The notes under the pieces were generated by a model. It saw only the letters and a program-made list of their open reading frames with translations, made no database searches and was not told the origin of the DNA. From assembly GCA_016218485.1 (NCBI GenBank), contig JACRDY010000039.1, positions 1 through 18,398 of the forward strand: a stretch of DNA of 18,398 nucleotides, written 5' to 3'. This document shows positions 1-5,793 of the stretch, one piece after another. The translations under genes were made by a program, and so were the position numbers. Position 1 is the first letter of the stretch. Each line of letters starts with the position of its first letter. The DNA is from Candidatus Falkowiibacteriota bacterium (GTDB lineage: Bacteria; Patescibacteriota; Patescibacteriia; JACRDY01).

Positions 1-1
1 C

Positions 2-127
2 GAAATTCTACAAATTCTAAGCATCTCATTGTTTGAGAAAATTCTCGTAATTGAGCTAATTTCCAATTCGCCGTCACCTATTTGGAGTGAGCTTATTCAG
101 AAACAAGCTCGGTTATGGGAGTTTTAA
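2..127 (+). pseudogene. C-terminal end of a probable IS4-type transposase (cut by window edge)
   Basis: A frame open from the window edge encodes 41 residues and stops at TAA 125-127. It begins EILQILSISLFEKILVIELI, which resembles the LQ-LS-LFEK tail found near the C-terminus of many IS4-family DDE transposases. No catalytic residue is in view, so the assignment rests on this tail alone. Whether the complete gene is intact cannot be seen; it is listed here as a partial gene. The stretch GGGACACTAGTG just after the stop could be the terminal inverted repeat of the element, but the other end lies outside the window. No other gene is visible up to base 275. Confidence 0.4.
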
Positions 128-139
128 TGGGACACTAGT

Positions 140-158
140 GCCCCGCATGGTGCGGGGC
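140..158. repeat. GCCCCGCA-TGG-TGCGGGGC palindrome
   Basis: A perfect hairpin with 8-bp arms and a 3-nt loop. The same arms with loop CAA recur at 12969-12987, so this is a dispersed repeat. The surrounding 128-275 interval has no gene that I can see. Confidence 0.7.
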
Positions 159-275
159 GAGGTAAGGAGAGGAAGCGTTAGCCCCGCAGGGGTCCCGCGA
201 AAGGATGGGATGAGACAGAACGGTGGGCAGGGGAAAATCTCAACCTACAATTAATGCTAGGGTTTAATTGACTAA

Positions 276-300
276 CAAAAAATACCCTAAGTCAGGGTAT
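276..300 (-). terminator. Intrinsic terminator of the tRNA unit
   Basis: Read on the minus strand, ATACCCT-GACTT-AGGGTAT is followed by a run of T. It lies immediately after the CCA end of tRNA-Val, where a terminator for the tRNA transcript is expected. Confidence 0.85.
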
Positions 301-304
301 CTTT

Positions 305-381
305 TGGTGGGCGCACGTGGATTCGAACCACGGACCTTTACAATGTCAATGTAACGCTCTAACCAACTGAGCTATGCGCCC
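305..381 (-). tRNA. tRNA-Val (anticodon GAC)
   Basis: A full cloverleaf can be drawn on the minus strand: acceptor GGGCGCA pairing with TGCGCCC, D-arm with AGTTGGTTA loop, anticodon stem TTACA/TGTAA with loop TTGACAT (anticodon GAC), and T-arm CGTGG-TTCGAAT-CCACG. The 3' CCA is encoded (305-307, after discriminator A at 308), unlike the neighbouring tRNA-Ile. It is probably co-transcribed with that tRNA from the promoter at 524-551 and ends at the terminator at 276-300. Confidence 0.96.
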
Positions 382-428
382 GGATTATAAATCTCCAATA
401 GTATAAGCTACTTATATAAATTTTTCAA

Positions 429-502
429 TGCGCGGGGATGGACTCGAACCATCGACCGGGCGTGTATAAGACGCCTGCTCTAACCAACTGAGCTACCCGC
501 GC
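429..502 (-). tRNA. tRNA-Ile (anticodon UAU)
   Basis: A full cloverleaf is present on the minus strand: acceptor GCGCGGG/CCCGCGC, D-arm with AGTTGGTTA loop, anticodon stem GGCGT/ACGCC with loop CTTATAC, and T-arm with TTCGAGT loop. The anticodon at positions 34-36 is UAU, which reads AUA. Most bacteria read AUA with a CAU-anticodon tRNA whose C34 is converted to lysidine by TilS; a direct UAU anticodon is uncommon. Discriminator is A; no CCA is encoded (TTG follows), so this tRNA depends on a CCA-adding enzyme such as the one encoded at 1779-3257. Confidence 0.94.
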
Positions 503-523
503 ATACCACGATAAACTTAGACT

Positions 524-551
524 AGTATAGCAATAATTAACGAAAAATCAA
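524..551 (-). promoter_or_regulatory. Promoter of the tRNA-Ile/tRNA-Val unit
   Basis: On the minus strand TTGATT (551-546) and TATACT (529-524) are separated by 16 bp. The predicted start is about 15 nt upstream of tRNA-Ile. Confidence 0.75.
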
Positions 552-589
552 GAAAAAATAGAGTTTAGTATGGTTTATTATACCCCCCC

Positions 590-617
590 TTGACAAATTT
601 TAATATTCATATATAAT
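590..617 (+). promoter_or_regulatory. Strong sigma70-type promoter for structured RNA 1
   Basis: Consensus TTGACA (590-595) and consensus TATAAT (612-617) with a 16-bp spacer. Transcription should start near 624. No reading frame longer than about 60 codons follows on this strand, so the product is probably RNA. Confidence 0.9.
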
Positions 618-623
618 AACAAA

Positions 624-974
624 ATATGCTCGCTAGGTCCAGGGGGAGCCAAAACCGCCCAAATGGGCAAGAAAGGAAAGTATCATAACCACCGGACCGC
701 CCAGGGCCTTCATGAAGGCCAAAAAGGACTTGTCTCACCTGTCGACCGGCGCCGCCGGCGTGGCCTCCGTGCACCCTCGCATCTGAGAGATCGTCGGCGA
801 GGGCGCCCAGGCAGTCCGTGATGGCATTAGCCGACAAGGCTAAACTGCTGTCACGGCACCACACTGATGCTTCTCTATAGGCATACGCCACCAGGCTCTG
901 CCTAGGAAAGGTAGACAGCGCATCAGTGTGTCTCTCAACCGATTAGGGACGGGGTCCTTTTCCCCCGTCCTTTC
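624..974 (+). ncRNA. Unassigned structured RNA 1 (about 350 nt)
   Basis: The segment is bounded by a consensus promoter and an intrinsic terminator and is GC-rich against AT-rich flanks. Several strong hairpins can be read directly: GCCC-AAAT-GGGC, the 16-bp palindrome GGCCTTCATGAAGGCC, a 7-bp stem CCCTCGC/GCGAGGG, a composite hairpin CCGTGA/TCACGG enclosing TTAGCC/GGCTAA, and a perfect 11-bp long-range stem CACACTGATGC (860-870) with GCATCAGTGTG (920-930). The conserved signatures of RNase P RNA (GAGGAAAGUCC, ACAGAA), tmRNA (T-arm and CCA end), SRP RNA and 6S RNA were looked for and not seen. Its function is unknown; a very divergent member of a known family remains possible. Confidence 0.65.
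946..974 (+). terminator. Intrinsic terminator of structured RNA 1
   Basis: GGACGGGG (947-954) pairs with CCCCGTCC (963-970) around an 8-nt loop and is followed by TTTC. The T-run is short but the stem is very stable. Confidence 0.75.
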
Positions 975-1000
975 AATTTAAGGAAAAAGTCAACGTTCGG

Positions 1001-1032
1001 TGGTAGAGACGCAGCATGCTGCGTCTCTACCA
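1001..1032. repeat. Perfect 32-bp palindrome of the GTAGRGAC family
   Basis: The inner 30 bp read GGTAGAGACGCAGCA and its exact reverse complement, extended by one T/A pair. It lies between RNA units 1 and 2. The same arm start, GTAGGGACA or a close variant, recurs at 3457-3484 and 4203-4231, so this is a dispersed palindrome family. Confidence 0.85.
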
Positions 1033-1042
1033 GACCCGCCCC

Positions 1043-1070
1043 TTGCTTTTATTTCTCCCTGAAGTATACT
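1043..1070 (+). promoter_or_regulatory. Promoter for structured RNA 2
   Basis: TTGCTT (1043-1048) and TATACT (1065-1070) with a 16-bp spacer, the same spacing as the promoters at 590 and 1333. Predicted start is near 1077. Confidence 0.75.
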
Positions 1071-1076
1071 GAAAAA

Positions 1077-1302
1077 ACCCTTCATACTATTACGATCTTT
1101 AGCGGGCCGTAGCTGGTCCGCACCATCCCGATAGTCCTCCAGGTGGATTGGGATCCGCTCATCGGGTCACAATTTAGAGCGGCCTATCGGTGGCAAGGCG
1201 ACGATGCGTGTCAGAGGGTGACGCGTTGCAAGACTTCAGGACGGGCACCGCTCTCCCGTCCTGGGGTCACTATATTCCTACCCTGCCTCCGCGGGTTTTT
1301 TT
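1077..1302 (+). ncRNA. Unassigned structured RNA 2 (about 225 nt)
   Basis: Between its promoter and a T7 run the sequence folds into a chain of hairpins: GCGGGCC/GGTCCGC (GU wobble), ATCCCGAT/ATTGGGAT, CCGCTC/GAGCGG, a stem near CGTGTCA/TGACGCG, and a 9-bp stem CAGGACGGG/CCCGTCCTG. There is no open frame of note on this strand. The last stem shares the GGACGGG core with the terminator of structured RNA 1, although the rest of the two RNAs do not look similar. It does not show RNase P, tmRNA, SRP or 6S signatures. I do not recognise the family. Confidence 0.6.
1278..1302 (+). terminator. Probable intrinsic terminator of structured RNA 2
   Basis: A short stem CCTGC/GCGGG (one GU pair) around CTCC is followed by seven T residues (1296-1302). 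The stem is weak but the T-run is good. Confidence 0.55.
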
Positions 1303-1332
1303 ATTGACCCGGGTAAAAATAATTGTCGGGGG

Positions 1333-1360
1333 TTGACTTTTTCTGAAAAGAGTTTATACT
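1333..1360 (+). promoter_or_regulatory. Promoter for the third unit of the RNA locus
   Basis: TTGACT (1333-1338) and TATACT (1355-1360) with a 16-bp spacer. Predicted start is near 1367, about 14 nt upstream of a GGAGGAG Shine-Dalgarno. Confidence 0.8.
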
Positions 1361-1394
1361 AAAACTTACTCTCAAAAATCGGAGGAGATGTATC

Positions 1395-1592
1395 GTGCAA
1401 CAGGATATCCATCGCCCTGGCCGCTCACCTAATGGCCCGCCACCCGGGGCCACCAATGTGTATCGTCCGATCATCCAATACCGACCGGAAATCAATCGGG
1501 GTCAGATCCGGCCTCGCCGAGAGCCAACCCGGCGGCCAACCCGGCCGCGAGTCCCGACCCCCCACATCACTCCGGGGAACGGACTCCACTGA
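1395..1592 (+). CDS. Possible small Arg/Pro-rich basic protein (65 aa)
   Basis: The frame starts at GTG 1395, seven bases after a near-perfect Shine-Dalgarno GGAGGAG (1381-1387), and ends at TGA 1590-1592. The product is very rich in Pro and Arg, with RPTRRPTRPR-like runs between residues about 43 and 53, and has no membrane segment. Such composition fits an RNA-binding or otherwise disordered protein, but this is inference. Two things support it: a good promoter upstream, and a strong Shine-Dalgarno in a window where the ordinary host genes lack one. Against it: stop codons are sparse in all frames of this GC-rich stretch, so the frame could be chance within a third structured RNA. I do not recognise a family. 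Confidence 0.4.
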   Translation: MQQDIHRPGRSPNGPPPGATNVYRPIIQYRPEINRGQIRPRREPTRRPTRPRVPTPHITPGNGLH

Positions 1593-1738
1593 AATCACAC
1601 TTTTCCTCGTAGGGCCGAGGAGAAACCACCGAGCCGAATCGTTTACACCTAAAAACCGAGGACGCGAACATCGTCGCCCTCTCGGGGGATGGATCTTACC
1701 AGATCCGCCCGGTAAAACGACCGGCTTCTTTCTTTTAC
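1593..1738 (+). other. GC-rich downstream part of the third transcript
   Basis: After the small frame the sequence keeps the high GC content of the locus and contains hairpins CCTCG/CGAGG and GGATCT-TACC-AGATCC. It is either a 3' untranslated region or the body of a third structured RNA starting near 1367. Confidence 0.4.
1709..1737 (+). terminator. Possible terminator of the third unit
   Basis: CCGGT-AAAACG-ACCGG (1709-1724) is followed by the T-rich tract CTTCTTTCTTTT. The stem is only 5 bp, so the call is tentative. Confidence 0.4.
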
Positions 1739-1759
1739 TTAAAAGAAAACTGGCCGATA

Positions 1760-1768
1760 TGGTACAAT
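1760..1768 (+). promoter_or_regulatory. Extended -10 promoter of cca, near-leaderless
   Basis: TGG directly precedes TACAAT (1763-1768), an extended -10 element, and no convincing -35 is present. A start near 1775 would leave only about 3-4 nt before the cca ATG at 1779, so the mRNA should be nearly leaderless. Confidence 0.55.
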
Positions 1769-1778
1769 ATACCCGTCT

Positions 1779-3257
1779 ATGATACACAGCCGCACAATCC
1801 ACCCTCAAATCCAGGCGCTAGCCAAACAACTCCGGACTAAATTCCCCGCCGGGGAAGTCTTTTTGGTGGGCGGACCGGTGCGCGACCTGCTGCTCGGTAA
1901 ACCAATTAAAGACTACGACCTCCTGGTCCGCGGCGTGCCGGCCAAACCGCTGGAAACATTCCTCAAGTCTAAGGGCCAAGTCAACCTCGTTGGCAAGAGT
2001 TTTGGCGTTTTTAAATTAAAAATTAAAAATTCTAAATTGGAGATTGACGTGGCCCTGCCCCGCACGGAGCACACTCTGGCACACACCGGCGCGTACCGCG
2101 ACTTCACGGTCCAGAGCGACTACCGCTTGAGTGTGGCGGAAGACCTGTCACGGCGCGACTTCACGGTCAATGCCATGGCGTTTGACCTCATTACCAAAAA
2201 ACTGATTGACCCGTTTGGCGGACAGCGGGATTTGAAAATGAAACAAGTTCGCGCGGTCGGTACTCCCGCCAAGCGGCTAGGCGAAGACTACTCCCGTATC
2301 TTGCGCGCCGTGCGCTTTGCCTGCCAGCTTAATTTCACGATTGAGGCGAAAACTTGGTCGGCGCTCAAACGTCTGGCGCCTCGGATTAACCAGAAAATCT
2401 CCGACGAGTTCGTCGTGCCGCGTGAGACTATTGCCAAAGAACTGCTCAAAACTTTTTACCATAATCCGCCGAAAGCGCTGGAACTGCTGGATTCAGCCGG
2501 TCTCGTCAAAGCGCTGACCCCGGAACTCTTAAAAATGAAAGGCTGCCCCCAGCCGACCAACTGGCACACCGAGGGTGACGTCTGGACGCACACGCTCATC
2601 TGCCTCAAGAATCTCCGAGCCAAAAAATACCAAGCGAAATTCCCGGGCCACGGCAGCGCCACGTTGACGCTCGCCGTGCTCCTGCACGATCTGGGCAAAC
2701 CCTACACCCTCCAGACGCCGGAACAGCATGGCACCGACCGGATTCGGTTCAATGGCCATGATCTGGTGGGCGCGGAACTGGCAGACAAAATCTGCGAGCG
2801 GCTCAAGCTCTCCGCCTACAAAGACAGCGATATTGACTGCGACCCGGAGGCGGTCTCCTGGATCATCCGCCACCACATGCTGACCGTCAGCGGCAAGGTC
2901 GGAGAGATGAAGAACACCACGCTGGAAAAATACTTTTTCTCTGAGCGGCCCGGGGCTGAACTGCTGCGGCTGATGTATGTCGACGCCATTTCTACCGTAC
3001 CCAAAAATGGCGCGCCCGACCTGACCACGTTCCGGTCGCTCGAACAACGGCTCAATAACCTGACGAAGCTCGGCAACGCCACCAAACGGCGCCTCCCCCG
3101 GCCGCTCTTGGATGGCAATGTCATTATGCGGCTGCTCAAACTGAAGCCCGGCCCGAAAATCGGCAAACTGATCACTAAGCTGCGGGAAGAGCAGCTCAAA
3201 GGCAAAATTAAAACGACAGCCGCCGCTCAAGCATTCATCCGCAAAATCCATGGCTAA
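1779..3257 (+). CDS. cca: CCA tRNA nucleotidyltransferase with HD domain
   Basis: A 492-residue class II nucleotidyltransferase that adds or repairs the 3' CCA of tRNAs. The N-terminal pocket shows LVGGPVRDLLLG (residues 29-40), DYD with the two metal-binding aspartates D45 and D47, and a third carboxylate in EIDVALPR (D90). The nucleotide-selecting RRDFTVNAMAFD motif is at 125-136 and EDYSRILRAVRF at 169-180. A C-terminal HD domain follows: H..GDVWTHTL near 263-273, LLHDLGKP 301-308, NGHD 325-328, RHHM 364-367. Length and order fit the HD-containing Cca group. The enzyme has an obvious job here because tRNA-Ile at 429-502 lacks an encoded CCA. CCA-adding versus poly(A) polymerase activity cannot be separated by eye. 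It overlaps the next gene by 8 nt. Confidence 0.93.
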   Translation: MIHSRTIHPQIQALAKQLRTKFPAGEVFLVGGPVRDLLLGKPIKDYDLLVRGVPAKPLETFLKSKGQVNLVGKSFGVFKLKIKNSKLEIDVALPRTEHTLAHTGAYRDFTVQSDYRLSVAEDLSRRDFTVNAMAFDLITKKLIDPFGGQRDLKMKQVRAVGTPAKRLGEDYSRILRAVRFACQLNFTIEAKTWSALKRLAPRINQKISDEFVVPRETIAKELLKTFYHNPPKALELLDSAGLVKALTPELLKMKGCPQPTNWHTEGDVWTHTLICLKNLRAKKYQAKFPGHGSATLTLAVLLHDLGKPYTLQTPEQHGTDRIRFNGHDLVGAELADKICERLKLSAYKDSDIDCDPEAVSWIIRHHMLTVSGKVGEMKNTTLEKYFFSERPGAELLRLMYVDAISTVPKNGAPDLTTFRSLEQRLNNLTKLGNATKRRLPRPLLDGNVIMRLLKLKPGPKIGKLITKLREEQLKGKIKTTAAAQAFIRKIHG

Positions 3258-4197
3258 AACAATGAAAATCAAAGCTGCCGATGCCGGACAACGTCTGGAT
3301 GTTTTCCTGACCAAAAAATTAAAACTGTCTCGGGCCCAAATCCAGAAGCTGATCAAAACCGGCGGCGTGCTCCTGGACGGAAAAACCGTTACCCCGCACC
3401 GGGCGCTCAAAGAACGGGAAACGGTGGAAATTACCACAACCGTCAAAACAACACCCGTAGGGACAACCCTAAGGTTGTCCCTACAAACCCCATCTCCAAC
3501 GCTTCCCAAGTTCAAACTGAACGTCATCGCCAAAACCGCCGACTACCTGGTCATCAACAAACCGGCCGGCATTCCCGTGCACCCCGACAGCCGCTACACC
3601 GCCGACACGCTGATTGATGTGGTCATCAAACAATACCCGGAAATCAAAACCGTCGGTGAAGAAAAAAACCGCGCCGGTATTATTCACCGAATTGATAAAG
3701 ATGTCTCCGGGCTCCTGGTCATCCCCCGCAATCAAACAATGTTTGATCATCTCAAAGAGCAATTCAAAACTCGCAGCGTCAGGAAAGAGTACCTGGCGCT
3801 CGTGCGCGGCCGCCTGACTCCTGAAACCGGCACGATTGATTTCCGCATTGGCCGCGGCCTGCAGGGCCGCATGGCCGGCCGCCCCCGCAACCAAGCGGGC
3901 AAGTTTGCCCTGACCGAATACCAGGTGCTACAATACTTTATCAATTACAGTCTAGTCAAAGCCATTATCAAAACCGGCCGCACCCACCAGATCCGCGTCC
4001 ACTGCCACTCGCTCGGCCACCCCATAGTCGGCGACACGCTCTACACCGTCAAGAAACAAAAGCCGGATAAACTGCCGCTCAACCGCATTTTCCTGCACTC
4101 ACAGACGCTCGGCTTCACTGACCTGGCGGGCGTACGGCAAGAATTCCACTCCGACCTGCCGGAGGAACTGAAAAATTATTTGAAAAAAATAAAATAA
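3250..4197 (+). CDS. rluD: RluA/RluD-family rRNA pseudouridine synthase
   Basis: A 315-residue protein that isomerises uridine to pseudouridine in rRNA. An N-terminal S4 RNA-binding domain (about residues 12-60, with RLDVFL and the VLLDGK turn) precedes the catalytic domain: INKPAGIPVHPD (102-113), the catalytic motif HRIDKDVSGLL (146-156, nucleophile D149), KEYLALVRG, and GRTHQIRVH followed by LGHPIVGDTLY. RluD modifies helix 69 (E. coli 1911, 1915, 1917), where the 23S gene in this window carries an intron, but substrate cannot be assigned from sequence, so the symbol is provisional. The start overlaps cca by 8 nt, indicating translational coupling. A palindromic repeat is inserted in frame between the two domains at about residues 70-79. 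Confidence 0.88.
   Translation: MAKTMKIKAADAGQRLDVFLTKKLKLSRAQIQKLIKTGGVLLDGKTVTPHRALKERETVEITTTVKTTPVGTTLRLSLQTPSPTLPKFKLNVIAKTADYLVINKPAGIPVHPDSRYTADTLIDVVIKQYPEIKTVGEEKNRAGIIHRIDKDVSGLLVIPRNQTMFDHLKEQFKTRSVRKEYLALVRGRLTPETGTIDFRIGRGLQGRMAGRPRNQAGKFALTEYQVLQYFINYSLVKAIIKTGRTHQIRVHCHSLGHPIVGDTLYTVKKQKPDKLPLNRIFLHSQTLGFTDLAGVRQEFHSDLPEELKNYLKKIK
3457..3484. repeat. GTAGGGACA palindrome inside the rluD-like gene
   Basis: GTAGGGACAACC and its exact reverse complement flank a CTAA loop. The repeat is read in frame and encodes part of the linker between the S4 and catalytic domains. It belongs with the palindromes at 1001-1032 and 4203-4231. Confidence 0.85.
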
Positions 4198-4202
4198 ACG
4201 CC

Positions 4203-4231
4203 GTACGGACAGGGCAGTGCCCTGTCCCTAC
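4203..4231. repeat. GTASGGACA palindrome between the rluD-like gene and the kinase gene
   Basis: Arms GTACGGACAGGGCA (4203-4216) and TGCCCTGTCCCTAC (4218-4231) match at 13 of 14 positions around one base. It fills most of the 42-bp gap between the two genes. Confidence 0.85.
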
Positions 4232-4239
4232 CATCAAAT

Positions 4240-4803
4240 ATGATCATCATCATCAATGGCAACCCTGGCAGCGGCAAAAGCACCGTGGCCAAGCGTCTGG
4301 CTAAAAAATTAAAATACCCACGCATCTACGGCGGACAGCTCCGTCGGGACATGGCCCGAAAAAGAGGCCTGACTCTGGCTGAATTCAATACCTGGAGCGA
4401 GAGCCACATTGAGGGCGATAAAATCGTTGATGATTATTTAATCAGATTAGGTAAAAACAAAAAAAATCTGGTGGTGGAGAGCCGCACCGTCTGGTATTTT
4501 ATCCCCCCTGCTTTAAAAATTTTTCTCTATATCAAGCCGGGCGCTGGCGCACGCCGCATCTGGTCAAGCTATGCCAAAAATAAAGAAAAAAGAAATGAAG
4601 ACCGCATCAACTCTCTGGCTGATGCCCGAACCAGCATCACCAAAAGAGCCAAGTTAGACCGTTTGCGCTATCTCAAACATTACGGCTTTGATATTAACAA
4701 AAAGAATAATTACGACCTCTGGCTGGATGTCACCAGTCTTGATAAAGATGAGGAATTTCAGGCGGTCTATGATTTTGTCCTGACTCGGCTTGACACCAAG
4801 TAG
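4240..4803 (+). CDS. cmk: Cytidylate kinase-like P-loop NMP kinase
   Basis: A 187-residue P-loop kinase. It opens with a Walker A motif GNPGSGKST (residues 7-15), then YGGQLRRDMARKRGLTLAEF, which aligns with the AGDIFREMAKERGMSLEEF region of the small archaeal-type cytidylate kinases, a VVESRTVW strand in the position of the substrate lid (residues 87-94), and a C-terminal KHYGFDINKKNNYDLWLDVTSL segment typical of that group. It would phosphorylate CMP or dCMP with ATP in the cytoplasm, but a shikimate-kinase-like or other NMP substrate cannot be excluded, so the symbol is provisional. There is no Shine-Dalgarno; the gene follows the rluD-like gene on the same strand and is probably co-transcribed. 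Its 3' end contains the -35 element of the rplS promoter. Confidence 0.72.
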   Translation: MIIIINGNPGSGKSTVAKRLAKKLKYPRIYGGQLRRDMARKRGLTLAEFNTWSESHIEGDKIVDDYLIRLGKNKKNLVVESRTVWYFIPPALKIFLYIKPGAGARRIWSSYAKNKEKRNEDRINSLADARTSITKRAKLDRLRYLKHYGFDINKKNNYDLWLDVTSLDKDEEFQAVYDFVLTRLDTK

Positions 4804-4818
4804 TATTTCGGCTAAAAT
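4790..4818 (+). promoter_or_regulatory. Promoter of rplS
   Basis: TTGACA (4790-4795) lies inside the last codons of the kinase gene and TAAAAT (4813-4818) after it, with a 17-bp spacer. Predicted start near 4825 gives a leader of about 27 nt with no Shine-Dalgarno. Confidence 0.85.
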
Positions 4819-4851
4819 ACGCCCACGTAATAAACCCTCTAATTCTACGAT

Positions 4852-5361
4852 ATGACTGAAGAAAACAAGCAAACTGATGAGCAAGCCACAGCGGCTACCG
4901 CTGCTCCGGCTGAACCGACGGCTGACGTTACGGCTGAAACCACTGCTGCCGAACCGACGGCGGAAACTCCTCAAACCGAAACTGCTACTGAAGCTGCTCC
5001 GGCTGAACCGATCCAGGAACAAACCCCTGAAGAAAAAACCGCGGTCTACACCAATATCGTGCCTGGTATGACGGTGCGCGTCCATCAGAAGATTCGCGAG
5101 CTCAACGCCAAGGGCGAAGAAAAAGAACGTATCCAGGTCTACGAAGGTATTATCATCTCTAAACGCCACGGCAGTGAAATCGGCGCGACCATTACCGTCC
5201 GCAAAATTTCCCACGGCATCGGTGTCGAAAAAATCTTTCCCCTGAATTCACCGAATGTCGCGAATATTGAACCGGTCAAACAAGCGCGCGTGCGCCGCAG
5301 CAAGCTCTACTTCCTGCGCAGCTGGAAAGGCCGGCTGAAAGAAGTTTTCTTGAATAAATAA
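4852..5361 (+). CDS. rplS: 50S ribosomal protein L19 with acidic N-terminal extension
   Basis: The last 105 or so of 169 residues match bacterial L19: PGMTVRVHQKIRE, RIQVYEGIIISKRHGSEIGATITVRKIS, GVEKIFPLNSP, then the basic RVRRSKLYFLR tail. L19 binds the 30S/50S interface of the large subunit. The usual protein is about 115 residues; here residues 1-64 form an extra N-terminal segment of Ala, Glu, Thr and Pro in AEPTAE-like repeats with almost no basic residues, which is unexpected for an rRNA-binding protein and probably disordered. A later start would remove it, but the predicted transcript start and the absence of another ATG before the core support the long form. A terminator follows directly, so the gene is transcribed alone or as the end of the cca operon. 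Confidence 0.93.
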   Translation: MTEENKQTDEQATAATAAPAEPTADVTAETTAAEPTAETPQTETATEAAPAEPIQEQTPEEKTAVYTNIVPGMTVRVHQKIRELNAKGEEKERIQVYEGIIISKRHGSEIGATITVRKISHGIGVEKIFPLNSPNVANIEPVKQARVRRSKLYFLRSWKGRLKEVFLNK

Positions 5362-5366
5362 CTCTT

Positions 5367-5397
5367 AAAAAATCCCGTTGTAAAACGGGATTTTTTT
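5367..5397 (+). terminator. Intrinsic terminator of rplS
   Basis: AAAAAATCCCGTT and AACGGGATTTTTTT pair around a short loop, six bases after the rplS stop codon. Confidence 0.93.
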
Positions 5398-5753
5398 GAT
5401 ATAAAAATTACCGCTCCAAAACTAGATAAATTCAAAACTCCAACAGAATAAAAAACGTGGGATTCGGGGTAAACTCGTCTCTCCCCCTTATTCATAAGGG
5501 GGAGTTAGAGGGGGTTTTCAGTCTAATCAATACGAAATATTTTAAACTTTAGATGTTAGGGTAAGCTTAACCCCACCCTGTCCCTCCCCTTACTTCGGTC
5601 GCCTGCGGCGAACCTCGCAAGAGGAGGAGACGGTCGAGCAACGCTTAGGTAGAGATGAAAAACTCCGGCAACCTCACCGGCCTCTCCTTGGTAAAGAGAA
5701 AGACGGGCTATTACCCTCCCTACTTCTCTTAAATCCTAAATCTTAGCTCTACT
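5398..5753. other. Gene-free convergent intergenic region with palindromes
   Basis: No supported gene lies here. The stretch holds a 10-bp-arm hairpin CTCCCCCTTA-TTCA-TAAGGGGGAG (5481-5504), a GC-rich patch of short inverted words (about 5575-5705), and a TTAAATCCTAAATCTTAG word repeat (5729-5746) that recurs at 12632-12660 and 12871-12893. It separates two convergent transcripts. Confidence 0.7.
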
Positions 5754-5787
5754 AAAAAACCGCCGGCGCGCTGCCAACGGTTTTTTT
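5754..5787 (-). terminator. Intrinsic terminator of uvrA (bidirectional)
   Basis: On the minus strand AAAAAACCG and CGGTTTTTT enclose a further TTGGC/GCCGG stem, seven bases after the uvrA stop. T-runs flank both sides, so it may also stop plus-strand readthrough. Confidence 0.88.
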
Positions 5788-5793
5788 AATACT

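Noticed and set aside
607..891. A 94-codon minus-strand frame opposite structured RNA 1
   Set aside because: It runs into the -10 element of the plus-strand promoter, has no ribosome-binding site or recognisable motif, and is explained by the low stop frequency of GC-rich RNA sequence.
624..1738. Assignment of the three units to RNase P RNA, tmRNA, SRP RNA or 6S RNA
   Set aside because: Their diagnostic conserved stretches or end structures were not found on either strand. A model search could still overturn this.
1425..1808. Overlapping frames of 127 codons (minus) and 116 codons (plus, 1432-1782) in the third RNA unit
   Set aside because: Neither has a start context or known motif; the GC-rich stretch is open in several frames at once. 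Only the frame with a Shine-Dalgarno was kept, at low confidence.
2529..3533. Long minus-strand frame of 334 codons opposite cca
   Set aside because: It is the antisense of a well-supported gene and shows no domain.
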